Assembly: GCA_903835255.1 (NCBI GenBank)
Contig: CAILMI010000020.1
Location: 1 to 64,000 of the forward strand
Reading direction: 5' to 3'
Length of the DNA: 64,000 nucleotides
DNA from: an uncultured Verrucomicrobia subdivision 3 bacterium
GTDB taxonomy: Bacteria > Verrucomicrobiota > Verrucomicrobiia > Limisphaerales > UBA11358
Shown: positions 25,635 through 34,002 of the stretch, one piece after another
Position numbering within the stretch: position 1 is the first letter of the stretch
Layout of the letters: each line of letters begins with the position of its first letter
Notes under the pieces: model-generated
Told to the model about the DNA's origin: nothing
Databases searched by the model: none
What the model saw: the letters and a program-made list of their open reading frames with translations, nothing else
Position numbers and translations under genes: made by a program

Positions 25635-25931
25635 CATTGAACCCGAACCCTAAAATAGGTAGGGGCCATCGCGCTGCGATGCCCCCCCGCCCGGGAGGTC
25701 GAACGAACGGAGTCAGACACCCCGCCTTGCCGCATTGATTTCCGGCGCCTGACGCTGCGCTCGGCGCCGGGGACGCCGCAGCGCGGCGGTCCCTACCGGT
25801 TAAAAACTATCGCGGAAGAGATTTATCCAGGCGTCCATTCCGCACTCTTACTAATGCCCGCTGAACGCGGGAGAGGTCAGCGCAGTGCGATAACCCAACC
25901 CCGCGGCGCGAACTCCTATTTCGGAGTTCGG
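25635..25931 (+). repeat. Family B repeat, tandem copy 1 (about 295 bp)
   Basis: First unit of a tandem pair. Order of landmarks: CATTGAACCCGAACCC, GGTAGGGGCCATCGCGCTGC palindrome, CGCCCGGGAGG, GCCTGACGCTGCGCTCGGCG, GGGACGCCGCAGCGCGGCGG palindrome, GGCGTCCATTCCGCAC, CCCGCTGAACGCGGG, and a final CGAACTCC-TATTTC-GGAGTTCG hairpin. Unit spacing to copy 2 is 297 bp. Confidence 0.9.
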
Positions 25932-26224
25932 CATTGAACCCGAACCCTGAAATAGGTAGAGGGCATCGCGCTGCGATGCCCCCGCCCGGGAGGGCGGAAC
26001 GAACGGGTAGGACATCCGCCTTGCCGCATTGATTTCCGTCGCCTGACGCTGCGCTCGGCGCCGGGGACGCCGCAGCGCGGCGGTCCCTACCAGTCAAAAA
26101 CTATCGCGGAAGAGATTTGTGCAGGCGTCCATTCCGCACTCTTACTGACGCCCGCTGAACGCGGGCGAGGACAGCGCAGCGCGCTGACCTCGCCGCGCGC
26201 GCGAACTCCTATTTCGGAGTTCGG
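25932..26224 (+). repeat. Family B repeat, tandem copy 2
   Basis: Same landmark order as copy 1, with about 90 percent identity by eye. Its palindromes are cleaner: GGCATCGC-GCT-GCGATGCC (25962-25980), a 14-bp-arm element at 26164-26194 with an AGC centre and one mismatch, and CGAACTCC/GGAGTTCG (26202-26223). Frames over it encode low-complexity R/A/P strings and are spurious. Confidence 0.9.
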
Positions 26225-26290
26225 ATTTGCTTCTGCAGGGGGGTTGCACATTAATAGTGGTCTTGCTGAATTCAGCAGGTGTTGCAACTC

Positions 26291-26306
26291 AACTGCCGGG
26301 TTCCGG
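26291..26306 (-). repeat. Stop-codon-adjacent repeat, family C, degenerate copy (after glcD)
   Basis: Minus strand: glcD stop TAG (26310-26308), one base, then CCGGAACCCGGCAGTT, one base different from the CCGGAACCCTGCAGT of the bioA copy. Only the first 16 bp are recognisable. Confidence 0.5.
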
Positions 26307-26307
26307 G

Positions 26308-27684
26308 CTAAACGAACTTGCCGGGATTGAGGATGCCGTTGGGGTCGAGCGCGGCTTTGACGGTGCGGTGCAGCGCGCGGGCTTCCCGGGAGACGGCGAG
26401 CGGCCACCAGCGTTTCTTGGCCAGGCCGATGCCGTGCTCGCCGGTGATGGCGCCGCCAGAGGCGATCACCCAGCGGAACAAGTCGTCCAGGCATTTCCCA
26501 GAACGCTGCCGGGCGCCCGGCAGCGTGAGGTCCACCATGACGTTGGTGTGGATGTTGCCATCGCCGGCATGGCCGAAACAGGCGATCTGCAGTCCGTGTT
26601 TCTTCTGCAGCGAGGCGGCGTACCCGAACAGTGCCTCCAGTTTTCCGCGCGGCACCACGATGTCCTCGTTCAGCTTGGTAAGCCCGGTGTCGCGGAGGGC
26701 ATAGGAAAATTCCCGGCGAATCTGCCAGACGGCTTCGCACTGCTTTGCGCCGAACCCGCGATCTACGAACAGCGGCTTATGTTTTCGAAGGCGCTTTTCG
26801 ACGGCGGCAACCTCCCGGCGCACGGAATCCTCCTGTCCGTCCAGTTCGACAATCAGGTGCGCCCGGCATCCGAGCAGCCGCCGGCTTCCGGTGCGGCGGG
26901 CGGCGGCGGCGAGGGTGAAGGCGTCCGCCAGTTCGGCGGCACTGGGCAGGTGGCCACCGGCGAAGAGGGAGTGGAGAGCGCGGACAGCGGCGCTCATGGA
27001 AGGGAATCCGACGGCGAGGGTGGCTCGGAACGGCGGAAGCGGGAGCAGCTTCAATGTGGCCTCGGTGACAATACCGAGCAATCCCTCTGAGCCGACGAAC
27101 AGCCGGTGCAGGTCGAAGCCGGTCTTGTTTTTGTGGGTGCGCCCGCCGAGCCTCACGATGTCGCCGTTTGCCAGGACGACTTCCAGGCCGAGGACATAGT
27201 CGCGGGTGACGCCGTATTTGAGGCAGCGCGGGCCGCCGGCATTGGTGGCGATGTTGCCGCCCAGGGAATTGTTGGCGCGGCTGGCGGGGTCGGGCGGATA
27301 GAAGCGGCCGAGTTTTTCCACGGCGGCCTGAAATGCGGCGGTGTTGACGGCGGGCTGGACGACGGCGACGAAATCGGCCGGCTGTATTTCCAGGATCCGG
27401 TTCATCCGCTCGGTGGAGAGGACGATGCCGCCGCGCATGGGGACGCAGCCGCCGACATAGCCGTGGCCCGCGCCGCGCGGGGTGACGGGAATTTTATGGC
27501 GGTTTGCGAACCGGAGGATGGCCGAGACAGCTCGGGTGGTGCGGGGCAGGGCGACGGCATCGGGCTGGCGGGCGGCGAACCATTTATCGCCGGCATAATC
27601 CGCGAGCCGGCGCGGGTCGAGAAGGATTTCTCCCGGGAGGCTTTTTTTCAGGCGGCGAAGCAGTTGGGAACGGTCCGGGCTCAT
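26308..27684 (-). CDS. glcD: FAD-linked oxidase, glycolate/D-lactate dehydrogenase type
   Basis: 458 residues. N-terminal FAD-binding (PCMH/VAO-type) domain with IPVTPRGAGHGYVGG, STERMNRILEI, FYPPDPASRANNSLGGNIAT and TNAGGPRCLKYGVTRDYVLG. The C-terminal oxidase domain has YAASLQKKHGLQIACFGHAGDG with the metal-site histidines and ITGEHGIGLAKKRWW. It oxidises a 2-hydroxy acid such as glycolate or D-lactate; GlcE and GlcF partners are not in the window. Last gene of the mla-led operon; its ATG overlaps the DUF2007 stop (27681-27684). Confidence 0.85.
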   Translation of the reverse strand: MSPDRSQLLRRLKKSLPGEILLDPRRLADYAGDKWFAARQPDAVALPRTTRAVSAILRFANRHKIPVTPRGAGHGYVGGCVPMRGGIVLSTERMNRILEIQPADFVAVVQPAVNTAAFQAAVEKLGRFYPPDPASRANNSLGGNIATNAGGPRCLKYGVTRDYVLGLEVVLANGDIVRLGGRTHKNKTGFDLHRLFVGSEGLLGIVTEATLKLLPLPPFRATLAVGFPSMSAAVRALHSLFAGGHLPSAAELADAFTLAAAARRTGSRRLLGCRAHLIVELDGQEDSVRREVAAVEKRLRKHKPLFVDRGFGAKQCEAVWQIRREFSYALRDTGLTKLNEDIVVPRGKLEALFGYAASLQKKHGLQIACFGHAGDGNIHTNVMVDLTLPGARQRSGKCLDDLFRWVIASGGAITGEHGIGLAKKRWWPLAVSREARALHRTVKAALDPNGILNPGKFV

Positions 27685-27905
27685 GCGGGGGGCGGCGGGG
27701 GGGATGCGAGGAATTCCCGGGCATCGGCCGCCTCGGAGGCGGGGACCTGGACGCGGATGCCGCCGGCGGCGAGCGCGTAGCCGTCGATGCTCAGCGCCGA
27801 GAGTTCATCGGCGACGAAGGGGTGGAATCCGGCGGCCTCGAGTTGGGACCGGACCAGTTGCGCCTCGGCCGGATTGAAGGCTCTATAAATGGTGGTGGGG
27901 CTCAT
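27681..27905 (-). CDS. DUF2007-like small protein
   Basis: 74 residues from ATG 27905: MSPTTIYRAFNPAEAQLVRS, then QLEAAGFHPFVADEL and GGIRVQVPASEAADAREFL. This is the ferredoxin-like layout of DUF2007 (putative signal-transducing or regulatory domain, often called PII-like). The C-terminus ends in a proline run. It overlaps both neighbours by four bases (ATGA at 27902-27905 and 27681-27684), so it is translated with them. Longer upstream starts would lie inside the PIN gene and are rejected. Confidence 0.75.
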   Translation of the reverse strand: MSPTTIYRAFNPAEAQLVRSQLEAAGFHPFVADELSALSIDGYALAAGGIRVQVPASEAADAREFLASPPPPPA

Positions 27906-28939
27906 GAGGAGAGGGTTTTTGGGGCTGCAGGGGCGCTGCGCAATTCGGCGAAGACAATGACGCCGGCGCCGGTTTGGAGGAGGCTTTGAACCTGGGCTTC
28001 GACCGATTGGCCGACGCAGGACTGGGCATTGGTGACGACCACCATGGTGCCATCGGGCAGGTAGCCGATGCCCTGGCCCTTGTCCTTGCCTTCGCGGACG
28101 ATTTTCAACTGCAGCGGTTCGCCGGGCAGGAGGACGGCTTTGAGGCATTTGGCGACCTCATGGAGGTTGCAGCAGTTAACCTGCTGCAGTTCGGCGATCC
28201 GGGTCAGATTGTAATCGTTGGTGTAGAGCCGGGCATTGAGGTTGCGCGCGAGGTGCACCAGCTTGGTGTCTACTTCCTTTTCTTCCGGGAAATCGGCTTC
28301 ATGGATGTGGACTTCCATGCGCGGGTTGCGCTGGATGCGGTTGAGCATTTCCAGACCGCGCCGGCCGCGCGCCCGCTTGATGGGGTCGGCGGAGTCGGCG
28401 ACCTGCTGGAGCTCCTTGAGCACGAAGCGCGGCACGATGATGCGGCCCTCGAGAAAACGGATGTCGATCAGGTCGGCGATGCGTCCGTCGATGATGACGC
28501 TGGTGTCGAGCAGCAGCAGGTTATCGGGCTTATTCTGGGGGGAGAAGCGGACGTAGGGGATGATGAGGGAAAAGTCCTCCTTGTTGCTGCGCATGGCGAG
28601 GATGATGCCGATGTAGCCGAAGCTCAGGAAGAGGCAGAGCCGGACCAGCCAGCGGACCTTGGGATCGGTATCCTCAAAAAGGCCGGAGTGGTCGACCAGC
28701 AGGGCGACGCTCATGCCCAGCAGCAGCCCGAAGGTGGTGGCCGAAAAAGCGCGCAGGGAAAAGCCCTTGAGCATTTCGTCCACGGCAATGAGCAGTCCGC
28801 CAAAGCCGAAGCCGATGACCATGGCGATCCAGCCCCCGTGGCTCTCGTCGATGATTTCCGGGCGCACCTGGCTGACGGCGTAGCCAGCCATGACGCACAG
28901 GCTGAGGAAGAAGAGGCGGATGGCCCAGAGCGATGTCAT
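27902..28939 (-). CDS. Membrane-anchored PIN-TRAM domain protein (YacL-like)
   Basis: 345 residues. Four membrane helices occupy residues 1-115, followed by a PIN nuclease domain starting LLLDTSVIIDGRIADLID with later acidic residues in EVDTKLVHLARNLNARLYTNDYNLTRIAEL. The C-terminal TRAM (RNA-binding) domain has VREGKDKGQGIGYLPDGTMVVVTNA. YacL-type proteins are thought to act on RNA at the membrane. In many genomes they neighbour ispD or disA; here the gene lies three bases after mlaD in the same operon. Confidence 0.88.
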   Translation of the reverse strand: MTSLWAIRLFFLSLCVMAGYAVSQVRPEIIDESHGGWIAMVIGFGFGGLLIAVDEMLKGFSLRAFSATTFGLLLGMSVALLVDHSGLFEDTDPKVRWLVRLCLFLSFGYIGIILAMRSNKEDFSLIIPYVRFSPQNKPDNLLLLDTSVIIDGRIADLIDIRFLEGRIIVPRFVLKELQQVADSADPIKRARGRRGLEMLNRIQRNPRMEVHIHEADFPEEKEVDTKLVHLARNLNARLYTNDYNLTRIAELQQVNCCNLHEVAKCLKAVLLPGEPLQLKIVREGKDKGQGIGYLPDGTMVVVTNAQSCVGQSVEAQVQSLLQTGAGVIVFAELRSAPAAPKTLSS

Positions 28940-28942
28940 GAT

Positions 28943-29941
28943 TCAGCGGGTGAGTTGGCGCGGCGTGCCCATCTTTGCGGGGAGAGTTGCGGCGGGGGTG
29001 TTGGTGGCCGGCGGTTTGTGCGACCAGAGGATGCCCCACACGCCGAGGCGGTTCAGGTTGCTGGTGGTGACGGACAGGTTGCCGGCGATGTTTTGGACGT
29101 TGGTCGCGAGCTGGTCGTTCTGCAGGAGGGTTCCGGCCAGGCCCCGGCCCGCTTGGATATCTTCCATCAGTTTTTTGAGGGTCTCGGTGGACGCCTTCAC
29201 ATTGCCCACGGCGGCGGCGATTTCCACGCCATTGGTGGCGAGCAAGGTTTGGGCGGACTCGGCCAGCTGCGTGAGCTCCTGTGAAAAGAGCACCGCGTTG
29301 CTCACGGCCAGGCCCACCTGGCCCGACTGGGTGCTGACCAGAGAGTTGATGCCGTGGACGGTTTCGAGAGCCGACTCAGAAAAGGCGCGGGTGTTGTTGA
29401 TGGTGGCGGCGAAATTCGTGAGGACTTCTCCGTTCAGCACCACCCGCCGCAAATCTGCGACGGAAGCTTCGAGCTGCTGGGCGGTCTGGTCGATCCGCTG
29501 GACGAAGCCCGCGGTGGAGCGGGCGACCTCCTGCAGGTTGAACGGCTCCTGGCAGGGGACATCCGCATTGTTGGTCAGCCAGGGCAGGTTGTTGGTGGTG
29601 GGGATGACGGAAACAAACTGGTCCCCCAGGAACCCCGCCTGCTCGATGACGAAGCGGGCGTCGTGGTAGATTTTGCAATCGTTGTAGATGCGCAGCCGGA
29701 TCAGCACGCTCTTGCCGTCGTCGGCCAGCTTGATCTCGGAGACGCTGCCCACTTCCACGCCCGCCAGTAGGACGCCGGCGTGCGGCTTGATGCCGCCGAC
29801 GTTGACGGCGTGCAGCCGGAGTTCATAGGTGCCGCGAAACAGGCTGGTGCCCTTGCTGAACTGGATGAGCACGACGGCCAGCAGAACCAGGCCGATCAGT
29901 ACAAACAAACCCACTTTGATTTCCGTCCGTGATTTTTCCAT
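28943..29941 (-). CDS. mlaD: MlaD/MCE-domain substrate-binding protein
   Basis: Periplasmic lipid-binding component of the phospholipid transporter, 332 residues. One N-terminal anchor helix (VGLFVLIGLVLLAVVLIQFS) is followed by an MCE domain (TYELRLHAVNVGGIKPHAGV, VEVGSVSEIKL, ARFVIEQAGFLGDQFVSV) and a long C-terminal helical part rich in N, T and S, which probably extends the MCE ring into a needle. Longer than E. coli MlaD (183), closer to YebT/Mce-type. Three bases after mlaF. Confidence 0.88.
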   Translation of the reverse strand: MEKSRTEIKVGLFVLIGLVLLAVVLIQFSKGTSLFRGTYELRLHAVNVGGIKPHAGVLLAGVEVGSVSEIKLADDGKSVLIRLRIYNDCKIYHDARFVIEQAGFLGDQFVSVIPTTNNLPWLTNNADVPCQEPFNLQEVARSTAGFVQRIDQTAQQLEASVADLRRVVLNGEVLTNFAATINNTRAFSESALETVHGINSLVSTQSGQVGLAVSNAVLFSQELTQLAESAQTLLATNGVEIAAAVGNVKASTETLKKLMEDIQAGRGLAGTLLQNDQLATNVQNIAGNLSVTTSNLNRLGVWGILWSHKPPATNTPAATLPAKMGTPRQLTR

Positions 29942-29944
29942 GTT

Positions 29945-30691
29945 TCAAATGACTATTTCTTTTATGTCTGCCACGCCGTCCACAAACTGGCGGACCACCG
30001 GGTCCGTGGAGGTGAAGAACTCTTCCGGGGCGGCGCTGGCGTACATTTTGCGCTGGTGCAACATCATCACCCGGTTCCCCACGCGCCGGGCGCTCCGCAT
30101 GTCGTGGGTGACTACGATCGAGGTCACCTTCAATTGGTCGCGCACCCGGATGATGAGCTTGTCGATGCTATCGGACACGATCGGATCCAGCCCGGTGGTG
30201 GGCTCATCATAGAGGAGGATCTCCGGCTCGTAAATGATGGCGCGCGCGAGGCCGACGCGTTTGCGCATGCCGCCGGACAGCTCCGCCGGCTTTTTGTTCT
30301 GGGTGCCCGGCAGATCCACCATTTCGAGAGCTGCGGCCACGCGCCGGGCGATTTCCCCGGCGGTCTGATGCTTTTGGTTTCGGAAGGCAAAGGCCACGTT
30401 TTCGGCCACAGTCATCGAGTCGAACAGCGCTGCGCCTTGAAACACCATGCCGAACTTGCGCCGCACGCGCAGCAGCTGACGCTCGTTCAAGGGGCCGATG
30501 TTTTCGCCATCGACCAGCACCTCGCCTGCGTCCGGTTGGAGCAGGCCGACCAGGTGTTTGAGCAGGACGCTCTTGCCGCCGCCGGAGCGCCCGATGATGG
30601 CGACGGATTCGCCGCTTTCGATCCGGAAGTTGACGGCTTCCAGGACCGGATGCGCTCCAAAACTTTTCGCCAGATTGCGGACCTCGATCAT
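29945..30691 (-). CDS. mlaF: Phospholipid ABC transporter ATP-binding protein
   Basis: 248 residues with Walker A IGRSGGGKSVLLKH, signature LSGGMRKRVGLARAI, Walker B EILLYDEPTTGLDPI and the switch His in VVTHDM. The MlaF-type LLRVRRKFGMVFQGAALFDS stretch is present. It energises MlaE for lipid movement between the inner and outer membranes. Its start overlaps the mlaE stop (30688-30691). Confidence 0.94.
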   Translation of the reverse strand: MIEVRNLAKSFGAHPVLEAVNFRIESGESVAIIGRSGGGKSVLLKHLVGLLQPDAGEVLVDGENIGPLNERQLLRVRRKFGMVFQGAALFDSMTVAENVAFAFRNQKHQTAGEIARRVAAALEMVDLPGTQNKKPAELSGGMRKRVGLARAIIYEPEILLYDEPTTGLDPIVSDSIDKLIIRVRDQLKVTSIVVTHDMRSARRVGNRVMMLHQRKMYASAAPEEFFTSTDPVVRQFVDGVADIKEIVI

Positions 30692-31479
30692 AGCAGGCCC
30701 ACCAGTTTACCCATGACCAGGGTGAGGAAAAAGTTTGAGATCAGGATCGTGATGGAGGCGAATACCACGGCCTCGGTAGTCGCGTGGCCGACGCCCTCGG
30801 CGCCCAGGCCGCAGGTCAGGCCCTTGTAACAGCCAATCAGCGCAATGATGCCGCCGAAGATGAATGCCTTGACCAGGCCAATGAAGATATCCACATCATG
30901 GGTATAGCGCAGCATATTTTCCCAGAGATAAACCGGCTCGATGCCGAGGATTTGGGTGCAGACCATGTAGCTGGCGCCGATGCCGACCACGATGCATTCC
31001 ACCGCCAGCAGCGGCAGGGCGACATGCGCTGCCAGCATCCGCGGCAACACCAGATAATCCACGGGATGGGTTGCCAGGGTGCGCAGGGCGTCGATCTGCT
31101 CGGTCACGCGCATGGTGCCGATTTCAGCGGCGATGGAGGCGCCCACGCGCCCGGCCACCATCAGGGCCGTGAGCACCGGGCCGAGTTCGTCGCACAGGGA
31201 GACGCTCACCACCGCCAGGGTGGCCGTGTCCATCTTGACCTTGTGGAATTGGAAGTAGGTCTGCGCCCCCAGCACCATGCCCGTGAAGGCCCCGGTGACC
31301 AGGACCACCGACTGCGATTTCACGCCGATGGAATAAATCTGATAAACGAAGTCGCGCCAGACGACTTTGAAGGTGAGCGCGGAGACGAAGATGTCCCTGG
31401 CCAGGAGGGCGATCTGACCCAGTTCGGAGAGGACATAGCGGGCGCGTTGGTTCAGGAACACATTCATCAGCGCGCCCAA
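30688..31479 (-). CDS. mlaE: Phospholipid ABC transporter permease
   Basis: 263 residues, six hydrophobic segments. Family landmarks: YSIGVKSQSVVLVTGAFTGM, VSVSLCDELGPVLTALMVAG, RVGASIAAEIGTMRVTEQIDAL and a C-terminal GAEGVGHATTEAVVFA. This is the permease half of the MlaEF core. First gene of the six-gene overlapped operon mlaE-mlaF-mlaD-PIN/TRAM-DUF2007-glcD. An internal ATG at 31467 (MNVFLN) is an alternative start. Confidence 0.94.
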   Translation of the reverse strand: MGALMNVFLNQRARYVLSELGQIALLARDIFVSALTFKVVWRDFVYQIYSIGVKSQSVVLVTGAFTGMVLGAQTYFQFHKVKMDTATLAVVSVSLCDELGPVLTALMVAGRVGASIAAEIGTMRVTEQIDALRTLATHPVDYLVLPRMLAAHVALPLLAVECIVVGIGASYMVCTQILGIEPVYLWENMLRYTHDVDIFIGLVKAFIFGGIIALIGCYKGLTCGLGAEGVGHATTEAVVFASITILISNFFLTLVMGKLVGLL

Positions 31480-31576
31480 GCTACCAAGCGCGCTGGCATT
31501 TGACCAGCATCGGGTGCGGTTGCGGGCAGGACGCCCGGTTCCACGACAGGCAAGGAGGCCCGCCGCTCTAATTTTA

Positions 31577-31620
31577 GACAGGCTCTGAGGAAATTTAGAT
31601 GCGCCTGCCCTGAGACAGCA
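31577..31620 (+). repeat. Dispersed repeat, family E, copy 2
   Basis: GACAGGCTCTGAGGAAATTTAGATGCGCCTGCCCT matches 9929-9966 with an AGGAAATTTAGATGCG core. It sits in the divergent gap between mlaE and the secreted-protein gene. Confidence 0.6.
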
Positions 31621-31687
31621 AGGCTTGCCCGCCGGCCCTATTTGTATTAATTAAGCCCCACTCTTTGGATACTGGACAGTTTTAAAA

Positions 31688-32383
31688 ATGCCCTTCCTCA
31701 ATTTTTTCAGACTCAGTTGGCTGGCGTCCTCCCTTGTCTGTTCGCCACTGATTTGCGTCGCGTCGCAAAAAACCGTTTTGGCTGACTGCAATAACTGCAA
31801 TACCGCCATGCCCCAAGCGAAGTGGCACAGCGTGCCCATGCCCGTGCGCACCAACCTGCCTTCCATCCATTTTTACAATAAAATCAATCCCGTGTGGTGG
31901 TTTGGCAATGCCGATGAACCCCGCGCACCGGACTGGTACCGACCCGGGTCCCGTTTCAGGAATGTCGCCTGGTATGTTCGCAATCCCCTGGCAAACTTCA
32001 GCAACTACGTCATTGGCATCGGCGACAAAGCCTCCGTGCGGAGCGGTCGCTATCCCACAAAAATCTCTAATCCCAACGGCGGCTGGAATTATGCCGTGTC
32101 CCGGCGCCATATTCTGTACCTGCCATTGATCGACTACAAACGCGGCCGATTTGAGTTCTATTTTGGCTGGCGCGAACGCGGCAACTTCGGCATCAAACTC
32201 AACTTCCGACAGGCCCCGCCCCGCCCCAAAAAGCAAGCAGCACCAGCCCCCGCTCCCCCCGGTTCCGATGCCCAGAATACCCGGACACCTCTTGCAATCT
32301 CTCAATCAGGGCTTATGGTGAAGGAGGCCGATGAGACTCAGGCGGGAAGTAAGATCAACCCACCAAGTTCGGATGCCCGATAG
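31688..32383 (+). CDS. Secreted protein of unknown function
   Basis: 231 residues. The N-terminus FFRLSWLASSLVCSPLICVA is a signal peptide, followed by a cysteine-containing spacer (CNNCN). The mature part is rich in aromatic residues and asparagine (INPVWWFGNADEPRAPDWYR, NVAWYVRNPLANFSNYVIG, GGWNYAVSRRH, FEFYFGWRERGNFGIKLN). It has the look of a beta-rich periplasmic or outer-membrane protein. The C-terminal 55 residues are low complexity (PPRPKKQAAPAPAPPG). I do not recognise the family. Preceded by an AT-rich stretch and transcribed away from mlaE. Confidence 0.65.
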   Translation: MPFLNFFRLSWLASSLVCSPLICVASQKTVLADCNNCNTAMPQAKWHSVPMPVRTNLPSIHFYNKINPVWWFGNADEPRAPDWYRPGSRFRNVAWYVRNPLANFSNYVIGIGDKASVRSGRYPTKISNPNGGWNYAVSRRHILYLPLIDYKRGRFEFYFGWRERGNFGIKLNFRQAPPRPKKQAAPAPAPPGSDAQNTRTPLAISQSGLMVKEADETQAGSKINPPSSDAR

Positions 32384-33039
32384 CCTCACCGGCCAATTTT
32401 ATTAATCATATCAGTGTCTCCCCCCTCCCGTTTTTTTCGTTCTGGATGGTTCAATGGGGGAGTCTGTTGAATGGTTTATTTTTCGGTAATTTCACATTCC
32501 TACCCTTGACAGGATTGAGAACGGGACGAGCTTAACAGTGGCTGGTGTGGACGTAGTTGTTGGTTAAGGTTGGCAGGCAGAGTGAGTGACAGTGTCTGAG
32601 TCAGTCTGGTTGGTAAGCACGCCCACGCCAGCCATCCTCTTTAAACCCCAGTTGATATCAGGCTTAAAATTTGGCGTACTTACACCAGGATGGGCACCGC
32701 TAGGCCCGAGGAAGATTCTTCCCTCCATTCCAGACCGATGCATTCCACCTTTGTTGGCAAGATAGCCGCAAGGGTGATTAGCACTGAGATTCGGGGAAAG
32801 CAAAAAACAGTCAAAACCCTTGCCAGCCCTATTAGATTAAAGATAATCAAGCTGTCCTGAACCAGATGCGAAAGCAATTTGCCCTTAAACTGTCCAGTGG
32901 CAAATCGAATCTCTGAAGGCCCCCATTTTAAAAAATTACATAGTCTTAACACGAACGAGCGCTAGCAGGTCAACCATCAACGCGGTGATGAGCATTTTGC
33001 GTTCGGACGACATCTAAAAGAAAAGCTGTTTCGCCTGCC
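32384..33039. other. 656-bp gene-free region
   Basis: Noticeably lower in GC than its surroundings. Two minus-strand open frames (32564-32803, 32680-32952) have no recognisable domain and overlap each other. A TTGACA at about 32507 has no good -10 partner. It probably contains the promoter of the 33040 gene set. Confidence 0.4.
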
Positions 33040-34002
33040 ATGAAGCTACAACACATCTCGGTCGTAATTCCAGTGTATCAGGGAGAGAACTCGATTAAGC
33101 CCCTGGTTCAGGAAATCTCAGCTTACTTCCAGCCTTACAGGACGGGGGGCGGGGTTGAAATAGTCGTGTCCGAGGTTTTACTGGTTCATGATTGCGGATC
33201 GGACCGCTCCGACATGGCTATCGACCAGCTAGCGCAGCACTTTGCACAGGTAAAGCCGATCTGGTTGACCCGAAATTTCGGTCAGCACGCGGCGACACTT
33301 GCTGGCATGAGTTCCGCCACCGGCGATTGGATTGTTACTATGGATGAGGATGGTCAGCATGACCCTAGGGACATTGGCAACCTGTTGGACCATGCGCTGT
33401 CGATGGATCTACAGGTCGTATATGCTCAGCCGATGAATAAGCGGCCGCATGGGTTCCTACGAAATCTGACGAGCAGGCTATCCAAACATATTGGACGGGT
33501 AATGATGGGGCACGATGCCGTGGAATATTTCCATAGTTACCGTCTGATTCGCGGCGAAATCGCACGCAGCCTCGCCGCTTATTGCGGACAGGGTGTATTC
33601 CTGGATGTGGGGCTGCTCTGGGTTGCTGGACGAGTGGGCTGGCGTCCTGTGAAAATGCGAGCCGAAGACGGCAGACCTTCTGGCTACAGCTACGGCAGGC
33701 TACTAGCCCACTTTTGGACCATGCTATTGACGACGGGAACGCGGCCGCTGAGGCTTATCACGTTGCTCGGCATTTTTTCCGTGGGGGTCGCGCTGCTCAT
33801 CGGGATCTATGCCCTGTTCCAAAAAGTCACCGGCGAAGTCCAGGTCCAGGGGTGGACGTCGCTTGTGATCGTCGTCTCATTTTTTTCCGGCTGCATCCTA
33901 ATTTCCTTGGGGATGATTGCCGAGTATCTTGCGGTTACCATGGGAATTGCCATGGGCAAGCCCTTATATGTGATTGGAAACCGTAGCAGTAGGGGGCATT
34001 GA
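33040..34002 (+). CDS. Family 2 glycosyltransferase, DPM1/ArnC-like
   Basis: 320 residues. GT-A domain with ISVVIPVYQGENSIKPLVQE, the EVLLVHDCGSDRS metal/nucleotide loop, LTRNFGQHAATLAGMSSATG and TMDEDGQHDP (DxD-like). Two C-terminal helices (about 245-270 and 278-302) anchor it in the membrane. Such enzymes transfer sugars to polyprenyl phosphate. It is directly followed, with no gap, by an SDR epimerase. Confidence 0.88.
   Translation: MKLQHISVVIPVYQGENSIKPLVQEISAYFQPYRTGGGVEIVVSEVLLVHDCGSDRSDMAIDQLAQHFAQVKPIWLTRNFGQHAATLAGMSSATGDWIVTMDEDGQHDPRDIGNLLDHALSMDLQVVYAQPMNKRPHGFLRNLTSRLSKHIGRVMMGHDAVEYFHSYRLIRGEIARSLAAYCGQGVFLDVGLLWVAGRVGWRPVKMRAEDGRPSGYSYGRLLAHFWTMLLTTGTRPLRLITLLGIFSVGVALLIGIYALFQKVTGEVQVQGWTSLVIVVSFFSGCILISLGMIAEYLAVTMGIAMGKPLYVIGNRSSRGH

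Noticed and set aside
25807-26097. Minus-strand frame over family B repeat, similar to one at 55335-55655
   Set aside because: Similarity comes from the DNA repeat; the sequence is low complexity, and palindromes dominate.
27974-29284. 436-codon plus-strand frame opposite the PIN-TRAM and mlaD genes
   Set aside because: Shadow spanning two real genes, strongly biased composition.
32564-32952. Two overlapping minus-strand frames in the gene-free region
   Set aside because: No domain, no clear ribosome site, mutually overlapping.
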